IMG/VR virus record: IMGVR_UViG_3300047550_005036
Location: 1 to 49,940 of that record
Direction: 5' to 3' (one strand)
DNA from: a virus
Length of the DNA stretch: 49,940 nt
Under the pieces are notes generated by a model that was not told the origin of the DNA, made no database searches, and worked only from the letters and a program-made list of their open reading frames with translations. Each line of letters begins with the position of its first letter. The first letter of the stretch is position 1. Positions 27,036 through 37,006 of the stretch are shown here, piece after piece. Made by a program: the position numbers and the translations under genes.

Positions 27036-30000
27036 ATGGCCCAAAAAACTAATCTAAATGTAAGTCCATATTTTGATGATTTTTCGCAGAAAGACCAGGG
27101 TGCGAAAGATAAAAATTATTATAAGGTATTATTTAAACCTGGTTCACCTATACAGGCAAGAGAAGTAAATACTCTCCAATCAATACTTCAAAATCAAATA
27201 GAATCCTTTGGTAGCCATATTTTCAAAGAAGGATCTGTTGTAATTCCAGGAGGTGTAACTTATGATAATAATTTTTATGCAGTAAAGTTAAACTTAACTC
27301 AATACAATGTATATGTAACTTCATATTTAAAAACTTTTATTGGTAAAAAAATTGCAGGGCAAATATCTGGAATTACTGCTATTATACAGCATGTCGAATT
27401 CCCAGGTTCGGAAGTAGAATATCCAACAATTTATGTAAAATATATTGATTCTGATTCAAATCTTGAAATTAATCAATTTCAAGATAATGAAGAATTATAT
27501 GCATTTGAAGATGTTGTTTATGGGAATACTACTATAGTATCTGGAACTCCATTTTCAACAACAATTTCATCAGATGCATCATCAATAGGATCTGCAGTAT
27601 CAATTAGTGAAGGAATTTATTTTATCAGAGGCACATTTGTTAAAGTTGAAAAGCAAACAATAGTTTTAGATTATTATACAAATACTCCATCATATAGAGT
27701 TGGATTAAGAGTAAATGAACAAATAATAACCGCAAAGGATGATTCATTCTTATATGATAATGCAAAGGGTTTTACCAACTATGCTGCACCAGGTGCGGAT
27801 AGATTAAAAATATCTTTATCTTTAACTAAAAAACTTTTATCTGATAGCAATGATACTGATTTTGTTGAATTAGTACAAGTTAAAGAAGGTGCAATTAAAA
27901 AATTAGAAACAAAATCAAATTATTCAATAATAAAAGATTATCTTGCACAAAGAACTTATGATGAATCTGGAAATTATGTTGTAACTCCATTTCAGTTTTC
28001 ATTAAATAATTCTTTAAATAACAGACTTGGTAATGATGGATTATTTTTTGATACTGAAAAAACTGAAAAAGGAAATACACCTTCTGATGATTTAATGTGT
28101 ATAAAATTCTCTCCAGGGAAAGCTTATGTCAGAGGTTACGACATAGAAAAAACTGGTGTAGAAATAATTGATGTAGAAAAACCTAGAACAACACAAACAG
28201 AATCTAATGTAAATATTCCGTTTGAAATGGGAAATTTACTTAGGATTAATAATGTAAGTGGAGCACCAAAACAAAGAGAGATTGTTTCTTTACAAAATCA
28301 AGTAAAAAATAGTAATACTGTTGCGGCAGGTACAACTATTGGATCTGCAAGAGTTTACGATTTTAGATTAACAGATTCTGCATACACTGGAAATTCTACA
28401 AATTGGGATTTATATTTGTTTGATGTTCAGACATATACAGTCTTAACTTTAAATAAATCATTATCATCCACAGAACTTCCTGTAACATCCTTTGTCAAGG
28501 GTATGAGCAGTGGTGCAAGTGGATATGCCGCATTTTCTGGATCTGGAACTTCAATAACTTTAAGACAAACATCTGGAACATTTATTGTTGGTGAACAAAT
28601 TCAAATTAATGGGTCTGAAAAATATAGTAGAACAATACAATCTATTGTTCCATATGGCATTAGTGATGTGAAATCAGTATTTCAATCTCAACCTACTGGA
28701 TTTACCACAGCATTTGTGGGAACTGCACAAACATCTAAAATCTTAAATGAAGAAAAAGGATTTTTATATGCACAATTAACTGCCAATAATATTTCCTCTG
28801 TAAATTTAAATTCATCTACAATAACTTTTTCTGCTCAGTCAAATACCAATTTTACACCAATTTCAGGTCAATTAACTGTTGATACTACTAATTTTAATCT
28901 TGGTATAAATTCAACAACTGCAAAATTTGAAGCATTTGATGAAGAGAGATATTCAATTTTTTATTCTGATGGTACAGTAGAAAAATTAACTTCAGATAAG
29001 GTTTCAATCAATCCTTCATTAAATCAGGTTACATTTTCAAGCATATCAAACAAACAAATATCATCAATTAATGCTACTTTTGTAAAACTTGGAATACAGA
29101 GCAAAATTAAACAATACAATAGATCAAAGACAATTAACATATCGTTATCTAAAAATCCACAGTCTGGAATTGGTGAAAATACATCTATCAATGATGGATT
29201 AGTGTATAATGAATTTTATGGGTTAAGAGTTCAAGATGAAGAGATTTGTTTAAATTATCCGGATGTTATTGATATAATTGCCGTATATGAATCTTTAGAT
29301 ATTAATCCACCTATTTTAGATTCACTTTCATTTAGTTCTGTGGCAAATGTTGATAATAATGCAATTATAGGTGAAAATATTATAGGATCTAAGAGTAATG
29401 CAATTGCAAGAGTAGTAAGTAAACCTTCTGCGAATACACTTGGTATAGTTTATTTAAATTCTAGTAAATTTATAATTGGTGAAAATATTAAATTTGAAGA
29501 ATCAAATATTTTAACATCGTTATCATCAATTACTCTTGGTAGTTATAGAAATGTAACTTATAAATTTGATTTAGATAAAGGTCAAAAGGAACAATATTAT
29601 GATTATTCAAGACTAATTAGAAAATCGGGAGAAAAATCTCCATCAAGACAACTTTTAGTAATATTCGATTATTATTCGGTTCCAGCGTCAGATACGGGAG
29701 ATGTTTTTACTGTAAATAGTTATGAGCAAAAACTATTTACAGATAAAATACCAACCATTGGAAAAAATAATATAAGATCTTCAGATACTTTAGATTTTAG
29801 ACCAAGAGTCTCTATATTTACCGGAAATTCATCTTCACCATTTGATTTTTCATCGCGTAATTTTTCAACAGAACCAAAGTTAATTGTTTCTTCAAATGAA
29901 AGTTCTTTAGTTGGTTATGATTTTTACCTGGGAAGAATTGATAAATTATATCTCGATAAATTGGGAGTATTTACTGTAATTAGAGGAACTCCATCAGTAA

Positions 30001-33000
30001 GTCCTAAAGAACCAAATAATCCTGATGAGATGATGGAAATAGCAACAATTACCTTACCACCATATCTCTATAATCCAAAAGACTGTCGAGTATCTTTGGT
30101 TGACAATAGAAGATATACTATGAGAGATATTGGAAAAATTGAAGATCGCGTAGAAAATTTAGAACTAGTAACATCTTTATCGTTACTAGAACTTAGTACA
30201 CAAACATTACAAATACAAGATGCTCAGGGATTAAATAGATTTAAAACTGGTTTTTTTGTAGATGATTTTAAAAATACAAACCTTATTGATCTTAGTAGGG
30301 CAAAGATATCAGTAAGTGGAGTTGGAGACGAATTAATTACTGAAATTAATAGAAATAGTTTAAATCTTAAACCAGTTTCATTTGCAGAAATATCTGATAA
30401 TGATTTAGATTTATCCACTAATTTTACATTATTTGACCCAAATGCACAAAAAACAGGAGATGCTATTACCTTAAAATATGATTCTATTGATTGGATTAAG
30501 CAAACATTTGCCACAAGGACTGAGAATGTAAATCCATTTAATATTATTTCATATGGTGGTTCAATATCATTAAGTCCATCCAGAGATAATTGGGTGAGAT
30601 CAATTAGATTAAATGATATAACAGTCAATCAAACTAATGAAGTATGGTTAACAACAACTAGAAGAGTTGCAGGTGCTGTTGCAGGAAGACAAACATCTGT
30701 AAGTACTGTTGGAACTCAAACTACCTCACAGACTGTTGATAGATTAGTTGCCAGTGGTGTAGAGCTTTATATGAGGTCTAGAAATACTGGATTTAGTGCA
30801 GTTAACTTAAAACCTCTTACTAGAGTTTATCAATTTCTAGATGGAAATAGTGGAGTTGATTTTATTCCAAAATTAGTTGAAATTGCATCAGATTTATCTT
30901 TACAAAATTATGGTTCTTCAGGTTCTTTCCAAGTTGGTGAAACTGTAAAAGGTATTGGAAATGGTGCTCAAATAACATTTAGGGTTGCAAAGTCTAACCA
31001 TAAAGAAGGTCCATTCAATAACCCATCTGTAACTTATACAGCAAATCCATATCAAATAAGTGAATCTATTCCAGAAGAATATAGTCCATCATCAAAAACT
31101 ATAAATGTTGATATAGAGTCACTTTGCACAGAAGCTCAAGGTCTGTATTCGGGATTCTTAACTGTTGGTATGAAGTTAGTTGGTCAGACAAGTGGTGCAG
31201 TTGCATATGTAAAAGATTTAAGATTAGTTACAGATTTTAATGGTTTTGTTTCTGGTGCATTTTACTTGAGAGATCCAAATAGTGTTCCTCCACCATCTGT
31301 AAGAATTGCAACTGGTTCTAAAGTTTATAAGATATCATCAAGTTCATCAAATCAAACCCCACTTCCAGGAAGTATTTCAATTTCTTCTGCAGAAACCGTA
31401 TATAATGCAGAAGGTACTTGGGAACAAAGACAAAGGACAATAACTACAACAACTACTATTACTAGATTACAGACAACTACAATCACAAGAGTTGCCCAGA
31501 GGCACGATCCTCTTGCACAATCATTTAGTGTTGGTGAATTTGGCGAATCTGCAGATGGAAATGTTCCAAATGAAGATATAAATGGAGCATATTTGACAGC
31601 AGTTGATTTATTTTTTGCTAGAAAAGATTCAAATAATGCTCCATTAAGAGTTGAGGTTAGGACAGTTGAACTAGGTACACCAACATTAATTATATTAGGT
31701 AAACCAGTTACATTAAATCCAAGTCAAATAAATGTATCCGCTAATGCCTCTGTTGCAACTAAAGTAACATTTAATGAACCCATTTATCTTGCACCAGGTT
31801 TAGAGTATTCTATTGTTCTCCTTTCACCACAAAGTGATCAATATGAAGTTTGGATTGCGGAGATGGGGGAAAAGACTATAGAGACTGCAAATCTTCCAGA
31901 TTCGCAAGCTGTAAGATACACAAGACAATTTGCTATTGGTAGTCTCTTCAAATCTCAAAATGGTTCTATTTGGACAGCGAATCAATATCAAGATTTAAAA
32001 TTTAAACTTTATAAAGCAAATTTCACTTCAAAATCTGCTAGTGTATTATTCCATAATCCAACATTAGACCAAAGTAATGGATATGTTCCAATTTTAGATC
32101 AAAATCCAATTAATATTTTACCAAGAAAATATATTCTTGGCATTACCACAATTTCTGATTCGGGAATAATTGGAATTTTAACTGCTGGAAGAAAAATTTC
32201 TTCCCAGACTCCCACATATTCCGGTAGTTATGGATATATTGAAAGTACGGGAAGTGCTGTCAGTACTATTGGAATTAGTTCTGGAGGAATAAATTATTCA
32301 ACATCTTCTTCTGTGGAAACTTTCAATATTACCGGTAAAGGATCAGGGTTAACTTTAAATATTACATCATCTTCTGGTCAAATAACTGCGGCTACACTTG
32401 AAAGTTCTGGACATGGTTATGCACCGGGTGATGTAATTGGAATAGTTACTGCATCAACTTCTTCCAAATCTGGAAAAAATGCGACCATTACAATTGATAC
32501 TATTAATGGTCTTGATACCATATATCTTACCAATGTTCAAGGATCTTCATTCTATAATGTTGGTATTTGTACCTTAGTTTACTACGACAACTCCGGAAAT
32601 CCAATTGGACTTGCATCTACAAGTGTTTTATCCAGATCTGCTCCTTTTGATGGTCTATATTCTGGAAATTATTTTGGAGTTAAGCACTATCATCATGGAA
32701 TGTATGCCAAAAATAATAAATTAAAACTATTTAATGTTGATTCTGATATACAACCAACAACTTTATCAATACCACTATCTTCATCTGATACGACAATAAG
32801 TGTTGCATCTACATCTAATTTTGGAATTTTTGAAGGTCTTAATGTATTCAATTCCAATACTGCTGGATATATAAAAATTGATGATGAGATTATAAAATAT
32901 GAGTCTGTTGGCCAAAGTCAGTTGTTAACACTAACTAGAGGAATAGATTCAACAATACCAACTAGTCATGATTTAAATTCATTAGTTTACAAATATGAAC

Positions 33001-34010
33001 TTGGTGGTGTTTCATTAAGAAGAATTAACACAACTCATGATATTAGTGATACTGGAATTGATATAGATGAACATTATATAGAATTTGATAGATCTTTAAA
33101 TGGTATCGACAGAAGTTCTGATAATTCTCCTACTGGAATTCCACAACTTTCATTCAATACTGAACAAATATGCGGTGGAACAGAAGTTAAATCAACAAAA
33201 AATATTCAATTCAATACAATAGTACCTCATGTTGCATTAATAACTCCAAGTTCGGCAACTTCAGCAAGTGGAGAAATTAAAACTGTTAGTGGAACAAGTG
33301 TAAGTGGTAATGAAATTTCTTTCTTAGATCAGGGATATGAACCAATTCAATTTGAAGAAGAAAATATATTAAGTACAACTAGAATAGTTTGTTCTGATGT
33401 GAATGAAGAGACTTATTTGACTGCTATGCCAAGAAGTAAGTCGTTTACATTAAAAGTAGATATTGATACAACTGATTCTAATGTATCTCCAATAATTTTC
33501 TGGAAGGATTGTGCTGCAGAATTTAGAAGTAATAGATTGAATAAACCTGTTTCAGATTATATTAATGATAGTAGATCTAACAGTATTAATAATGATCCAC
33601 ATGCTTCTATTTACATTTCAAATACTGTTCGTCTTGCACAACCAGCAACATCTCTTAAGGTTATAATAAGCGCATACAGACATTCTTCTGCTGACTTTAG
33701 AGTTCTTTACAGTTTGATTAGACCTGATTCTAGTGAAATTGAACAATCATTTGAACTATTCCCAGGATATAATAATTTAACAATAGATAATAACAATGAT
33801 GGATACTTAGACACTGTTGATATTTCTAAAAATAGTGGACTACCAAATACATTTGTTCCAGCAAGTTTAGATGATCAATTTTTAGATTATGAATTTACTG
33901 CAAATAATCTTGGATCATTTACCGGTTACACAATTAAAATAGTTATGTCTGGAACTGATCAGGCAAAATCTCCAAGATTTAAAGATTTAAGGAGTATTGC
34001 ATTAGCATGA
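27036..34010 (+). CDS. Large baseplate/tail structural protein, DUF4815-like (2324 aa)
   Basis: The N-terminus (YFDDFSQKDQGAKDKNYYKV, then PIQAREVNTLQSILQNQIES) is the DUF4815 opening familiar from cyanomyovirus virion proteins. A conserved central block RHDPLAQSFSV lies near residue 1490, followed by a beta domain (VDLFFARKDSNNAPLRVEVR; YEVWIAEMGEKT). Modules shared with its neighbours follow: a SGHGYAPGDVIGIV repeat near 1790, and KIDDEIIKYESVG near 1946. It occupies the place of T4 genes 9-12 and wac, which are absent, so it may combine fibre attachment and short-fibre functions (inference). No membrane or signal segment. Confidence 0.8.
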   Translation: MAQKTNLNVSPYFDDFSQKDQGAKDKNYYKVLFKPGSPIQAREVNTLQSILQNQIESFGSHIFKEGSVVIPGGVTYDNNFYAVKLNLTQYNVYVTSYLKTFIGKKIAGQISGITAIIQHVEFPGSEVEYPTIYVKYIDSDSNLEINQFQDNEELYAFEDVVYGNTTIVSGTPFSTTISSDASSIGSAVSISEGIYFIRGTFVKVEKQTIVLDYYTNTPSYRVGLRVNEQIITAKDDSFLYDNAKGFTNYAAPGADRLKISLSLTKKLLSDSNDTDFVELVQVKEGAIKKLETKSNYSIIKDYLAQRTYDESGNYVVTPFQFSLNNSLNNRLGNDGLFFDTEKTEKGNTPSDDLMCIKFSPGKAYVRGYDIEKTGVEIIDVEKPRTTQTESNVNIPFEMGNLLRINNVSGAPKQREIVSLQNQVKNSNTVAAGTTIGSARVYDFRLTDSAYTGNSTNWDLYLFDVQTYTVLTLNKSLSSTELPVTSFVKGMSSGASGYAAFSGSGTSITLRQTSGTFIVGEQIQINGSEKYSRTIQSIVPYGISDVKSVFQSQPTGFTTAFVGTAQTSKILNEEKGFLYAQLTANNISSVNLNSSTITFSAQSNTNFTPISGQLTVDTTNFNLGINSTTAKFEAFDEERYSIFYSDGTVEKLTSDKVSINPSLNQVTFSSISNKQISSINATFVKLGIQSKIKQYNRSKTINISLSKNPQSGIGENTSINDGLVYNEFYGLRVQDEEICLNYPDVIDIIAVYESLDINPPILDSLSFSSVANVDNNAIIGENIIGSKSNAIARVVSKPSANTLGIVYLNSSKFIIGENIKFEESNILTSLSSITLGSYRNVTYKFDLDKGQKEQYYDYSRLIRKSGEKSPSRQLLVIFDYYSVPASDTGDVFTVNSYEQKLFTDKIPTIGKNNIRSSDTLDFRPRVSIFTGNSSSPFDFSSRNFSTEPKLIVSSNESSLVGYDFYLGRIDKLYLDKLGVFTVIRGTPSVSPKEPNNPDEMMEIATITLPPYLYNPKDCRVSLVDNRRYTMRDIGKIEDRVENLELVTSLSLLELSTQTLQIQDAQGLNRFKTGFFVDDFKNTNLIDLSRAKISVSGVGDELITEINRNSLNLKPVSFAEISDNDLDLSTNFTLFDPNAQKTGDAITLKYDSIDWIKQTFATRTENVNPFNIISYGGSISLSPSRDNWVRSIRLNDITVNQTNEVWLTTTRRVAGAVAGRQTSVSTVGTQTTSQTVDRLVASGVELYMRSRNTGFSAVNLKPLTRVYQFLDGNSGVDFIPKLVEIASDLSLQNYGSSGSFQVGETVKGIGNGAQITFRVAKSNHKEGPFNNPSVTYTANPYQISESIPEEYSPSSKTINVDIESLCTEAQGLYSGFLTVGMKLVGQTSGAVAYVKDLRLVTDFNGFVSGAFYLRDPNSVPPPSVRIATGSKVYKISSSSSNQTPLPGSISISSAETVYNAEGTWEQRQRTITTTTTITRLQTTTITRVAQRHDPLAQSFSVGEFGESADGNVPNEDINGAYLTAVDLFFARKDSNNAPLRVEVRTVELGTPTLIILGKPVTLNPSQINVSANASVATKVTFNEPIYLAPGLEYSIVLLSPQSDQYEVWIAEMGEKTIETANLPDSQAVRYTRQFAIGSLFKSQNGSIWTANQYQDLKFKLYKANFTSKSASVLFHNPTLDQSNGYVPILDQNPINILPRKYILGITTISDSGIIGILTAGRKISSQTPTYSGSYGYIESTGSAVSTIGISSGGINYSTSSSVETFNITGKGSGLTLNITSSSGQITAATLESSGHGYAPGDVIGIVTASTSSKSGKNATITIDTINGLDTIYLTNVQGSSFYNVGICTLVYYDNSGNPIGLASTSVLSRSAPFDGLYSGNYFGVKHYHHGMYAKNNKLKLFNVDSDIQPTTLSIPLSSSDTTISVASTSNFGIFEGLNVFNSNTAGYIKIDDEIIKYESVGQSQLLTLTRGIDSTIPTSHDLNSLVYKYELGGVSLRRINTTHDISDTGIDIDEHYIEFDRSLNGIDRSSDNSPTGIPQLSFNTEQICGGTEVKSTKNIQFNTIVPHVALITPSSATSASGEIKTVSGTSVSGNEISFLDQGYEPIQFEEENILSTTRIVCSDVNEETYLTAMPRSKSFTLKVDIDTTDSNVSPIIFWKDCAAEFRSNRLNKPVSDYINDSRSNSINNDPHASIYISNTVRLAQPATSLKVIISAYRHSSADFRVLYSLIRPDSSEIEQSFELFPGYNNLTIDNNNDGYLDTVDISKNSGLPNTFVPASLDDQFLDYEFTANNLGSFTGYTIKIVMSGTDQAKSPRFKDLRSIALA

Positions 34011-34207
34011 TTCCAGTAGAAGGTCATCCAAATTTATATCGTGATGAAAAAACAGGTGCTATAATAAACTGCGATAACGAATCATATAATCAGTATATGA
34101 TTAGTGTTAATAACAGAAAAAAACAACAATTGGAGATAGAAAACATTAAAAAAGATATTGATGAAATTAAAACTTTATTGAGGGAATTTTTAAATGGATC
34201 CAAATAA
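34007..34207 (+). CDS. Small coiled-coil protein (66 aa)
   Basis: MIPVEGHPNLYRDEKTGAII opens a short domain, followed by a charged coiled coil (KKQQLEIENIKKDIDEIKTL). The VEGHPNLYRDExxGAIIN opening is a pattern I recall from T4-like cyanophages, function unknown. It overlaps the end of the large structural gene by four bases (ATGA) and the next gene by 14, suggesting tight coupling to late protein synthesis. Confidence 0.75.
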   Translation: MIPVEGHPNLYRDEKTGAIINCDNESYNQYMISVNNRKKQQLEIENIKKDIDEIKTLLREFLNGSK

Positions 34208-34370
34208 AATAGAATTAAAAAGTATTGATAAAATGTTTGAATATGAAAAACACTCAAGAATAATTGATGAATTAAGTACAAATGAACTAAAAATATTTGC
34301 AAAACTTTATTGCAAAATGTATTTAATGCAACAAGAAACAATCTCATCTCTTGGGAAAATCGATTTATAA
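34194..34370 (+). CDS. Small helical protein (58 aa)
   Basis: Reads MDPNKIELKSIDKMFEYEKH, then SRIIDELSTNELKIFAKLYC, ending SSLGKIDL. All helical, with DELSTNELKIFAKLYCKMYL as a likely amphipathic core. Starts 14 bases before the previous stop. The region TTTATAA at its end forms the late octamer for the next gene. Unrecognised, but the reading frame fits exactly between two late genes. Confidence 0.65.
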   Translation: MDPNKIELKSIDKMFEYEKHSRIIDELSTNELKIFAKLYCKMYLMQQETISSLGKIDL

Positions 34371-34373
34371 ATA
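34366..34373 (+). promoter_or_regulatory. T4-type late promoter octamer (TATAAATA)
   Basis: Perfect TATAAATA overlapping the preceding stop codon, 23 bases before ATG 34396. Confidence 0.85.
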
Positions 34374-34395
34374 TATTGTAGTGAATATTAGGTAG

Positions 34396-34743
34396 ATGGC
34401 AGCCTCATATGTAAGTAATATTGTAATTAATTCGGGTTCTAGTTTTAGTCAATCCTATGAGTTAGTAGCGTCTGATACAAATGAAGAATTAAATTTAAAT
34501 GGATACACTATAACCTCGCAGTTGAGAAAATATTCTGGAAGTTTAAATGCCGTTAGTTTTGCTACTACTGCAATTTTACCATTATCATCTGGAAGTATTA
34601 GAATTTCATTAACTGCTGAAGAAACTACAAACTTGAAACCCGGAAGATATGTTTATGATGTTATATTAACTAAAAATCAAGATGGTACTAAAACCAGAGT
34701 TATTGAGGGCATGGTGTTAGTGAGTGAAGGGGTTACTAGATAA
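34396..34743 (+). CDS. Virion structural protein, BppU-N-like (115 aa)
   Basis: A single beta-sandwich-like domain: VINSGSSFSQSYELVASDTN, then GYTITSQLRKYSGSL, and a helix-turn LTAEETTNLKPGRYVYDVIL with a final strand pair. This pattern (a stretch of potentially typed modifier, LTxxxTxxLxPGxYxYD) is typical of small phage proteins annotated as virion structural or BppU N-terminal like. Located just before the neck genes behind a perfect late octamer; a neck or tail accessory role is inferred. Confidence 0.7.
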   Translation: MAASYVSNIVINSGSSFSQSYELVASDTNEELNLNGYTITSQLRKYSGSLNAVSFATTAILPLSSGSIRISLTAEETTNLKPGRYVYDVILTKNQDGTKTRVIEGMVLVSEGVTR

Positions 34744-34772
34744 TAATTTGCTTTTTAAAAGGAGTCCGTTTA

Positions 34773-35615
34773 ATGTCAAAGCCTACAAGTAGACAAGAAT
34801 TAATTGATTACTGCTTAAGAAGGTTAGGATCTCCTATATTAGAAATCAATTTAGCAGATGAACAAATTGATGACTTAGTTGATGACACACTGCAATATTT
34901 TAATGAGAGGCACTTTGACGGTGTGGAAAGAATGTATTTAAAATATAAAATTACAGAAGCTGATTTAAATAGAGGTAAAGCAAAAAGTCCAAATGGAGTA
35001 GGAGTTGTTACTACTACTGGAAATAGTAACATATCTGGAATAGGATCAACTAGTTTCAATTTTTATGAAAATTCAAATTTTATTCAAGTTCCAGATTCAA
35101 TTATAGGAATTGAAAAGATATTTAAATTTGATACTAGTTCAATTTCTGGTGGTATGTGGAGCATAAAATATCAACTATTTTTAAATGATTTATATTATTT
35201 TAATTCTGTAGAACTTTTACAATATGCAATGGTAAAGTCTTATTTGGAAGACATTGATTTTTTACTTTCAACGGACAAACAGATTAGATTTAATAAAAGG
35301 CAAAATAGACTATATTTGGATATCGATTGGAACGCAAAGTCTAAAGATACATTTATTGTAATAGATTGTTATAGGATACTAGACCCAAATGATTTCACTA
35401 AAGTATATAATGATAGTTTTGTAAAAAAATACTTAACTGCTTTAATGAAACGACAGTGGGGACAGAATTTAATTAAGTTTAGGGGTGTTAAACTTCCTGG
35501 TGGAATTGAGTTGAATGGTAGGGAATTATATGAGGATGGAGAAAAAGAAATAGAGGATATTAAACAGAGAATGGCTCTAGAATATGAACTTCCACCATAC
35601 GACTTTATCGGATAA
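34773..35615 (+). CDS. 13: Neck protein gp13
   Basis: Head completion protein that closes the portal vertex with gp14 after DNA packaging and lets the tail attach; 280 aa against 309 in T4. The opening TSRQELIDYCLRRLGSPILE with NLADEQIDDLVDDTLQYFNE is the hallmark of gp13 in cyanomyoviruses; WNAKSKDTFIVIDCYRILDP and LTALMKRQWGQNLIKF are further conserved blocks. A strong AGGAG ribosome site precedes it. The stop overlaps gp14's start (TAATG). Confidence 0.9.
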   Translation: MSKPTSRQELIDYCLRRLGSPILEINLADEQIDDLVDDTLQYFNERHFDGVERMYLKYKITEADLNRGKAKSPNGVGVVTTTGNSNISGIGSTSFNFYENSNFIQVPDSIIGIEKIFKFDTSSISGGMWSIKYQLFLNDLYYFNSVELLQYAMVKSYLEDIDFLLSTDKQIRFNKRQNRLYLDIDWNAKSKDTFIVIDCYRILDPNDFTKVYNDSFVKKYLTALMKRQWGQNLIKFRGVKLPGGIELNGRELYEDGEKEIEDIKQRMALEYELPPYDFIG

Positions 35616-37006
35616 TGGCACTTAATCCTTTTTTTCTACAAGGTTCCCCAAGTGAACAGAGACTTGTTCAGGAGTTAATAAATGAGCAATTAAAAATCTA
35701 TGGAGTAGAAGTAGTTTATATTCCAAGAAAATTTGTAAGAAAAGAAACAATAATAAGAGAAATAACTTCTTCAAAATTTGATGACAATTTTTCTATAGAA
35801 GCTTATGTTAACAATTATGATGGATATACTGGACAAGGTGACATATTATCAAAATTTGGTGTTACTTTAAAGGATGAATTAAGTCTAATTATATCAAGAG
35901 AAAGATTTGAGGACTTTATATCTCCATTTTTGGAAACCATGAATGATGAGGAAATTGAACTATCAACCAGACCAAGAGAAGGCGATATAATATATTTTCC
36001 TCTTGGAAGAAGAATATTTGAGGTAAAATTTGTTGAGCACGAGAATCCATTCTATCAATTAGGAAAACTTTTCGTTTATGAATTAAAATGTGAATTATTT
36101 GAATATGAGGATGAAATGGGAGGATGGAATAATATTAATACTACCGTAGAAGAAATTGATTCTACCCTAGAAGATCAAGGTTATATCACCACTCTTAAAC
36201 TTATATCTATTGGACAACAAGCAGTTGGATATGCAAACACTGTTACTGGATATGTAAGAAAAATATTTTTAAATAATGATGGATATAACTATACATCTAT
36301 TCCATCGGTAGTTATTTCGCCAGCACCATTTGGGGGACAGACGGCAACTGCATCTGCAACAATCAAAGAAAAAAATGGAGCATATTCTATTGATAAAATT
36401 TATATTACCAATCCTGGTGCTGGATATACAGAAACACCTACAGTTACGATAACTGGTGTGGGTGTTGGCGCTGCGGCAACATGCCTATTAGTTACAGATT
36501 CTGTTGGAATTGGGACTGTAGAAATATTAGTAGCAGGTAGTGGATACCCAGTTGCACCACTAGTAACATTTTCTTCGCCAATTTCTGGTTTTGGTACTGC
36601 AATTGGTGAATCTTTAATTAATAATTTAAATTCAGTAGATCAAATTTTAATTTCTGACGCTGGAATTGGATATTCTTTAAGTCCCACAGTAACTATTTCA
36701 CCACCACCAATCTTTACTGGTATTGGTACTTTCACTAATAATGAAATTGTGACTGGATCCATTTCTGGTGCAACTGCAAGAGTGAAATCTTGGGATAAAA
36801 CCGAAAATATACTTAGGGTTGGAACTACTAATGGATCATTTATTCCATCAGATATCATAGTTGGATCATCTTCATCTGCAACATATAGTGTTAACTATAT
36901 AGTTAATGCTAAATTTGAAGATAAATATGAGGATAACGATCAAATTGAAGAAGAAGCAGATTCAATTCTAGATTTTTCAGAAAAAAATCCTTTCGGTAAT
37001 TACTAA
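35615..37006 (+). CDS. 14: Neck protein gp14, enlarged by beta repeats
   Basis: Head completion protein partnering gp13. T4 gp14 is 256 aa; here 463. Residues 1-185 are the conserved part (MALNPFFLQGSPSEQRLVQE; IYGVEVVYIPRKFVRKETII; QLGKLFVYELKCELFEYEDE). Residues 220-365 are an insertion with four repeats of the type GxGYxxxPxVxI, at 223-236, 266-280, 308-320 and 348-363, followed by IVTGSISGATARV. The conserved acidic end EEEADSILDFSEKNPFG closes the protein. The repeats match those in the gp7-position protein and gp8. Translationally coupled on both sides by TAATG overlaps. Confidence 0.9.
   Translation: MALNPFFLQGSPSEQRLVQELINEQLKIYGVEVVYIPRKFVRKETIIREITSSKFDDNFSIEAYVNNYDGYTGQGDILSKFGVTLKDELSLIISRERFEDFISPFLETMNDEEIELSTRPREGDIIYFPLGRRIFEVKFVEHENPFYQLGKLFVYELKCELFEYEDEMGGWNNINTTVEEIDSTLEDQGYITTLKLISIGQQAVGYANTVTGYVRKIFLNNDGYNYTSIPSVVISPAPFGGQTATASATIKEKNGAYSIDKIYITNPGAGYTETPTVTITGVGVGAAATCLLVTDSVGIGTVEILVAGSGYPVAPLVTFSSPISGFGTAIGESLINNLNSVDQILISDAGIGYSLSPTVTISPPPIFTGIGTFTNNEIVTGSISGATARVKSWDKTENILRVGTTNGSFIPSDIIVGSSSSATYSVNYIVNAKFEDKYEDNDQIEEEADSILDFSEKNPFGNY

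Noticed and set aside
36640-36858. Minus-strand frame within gp14
   Set aside because: Shadow of the repetitive coding sequence of gp14; no independent support.
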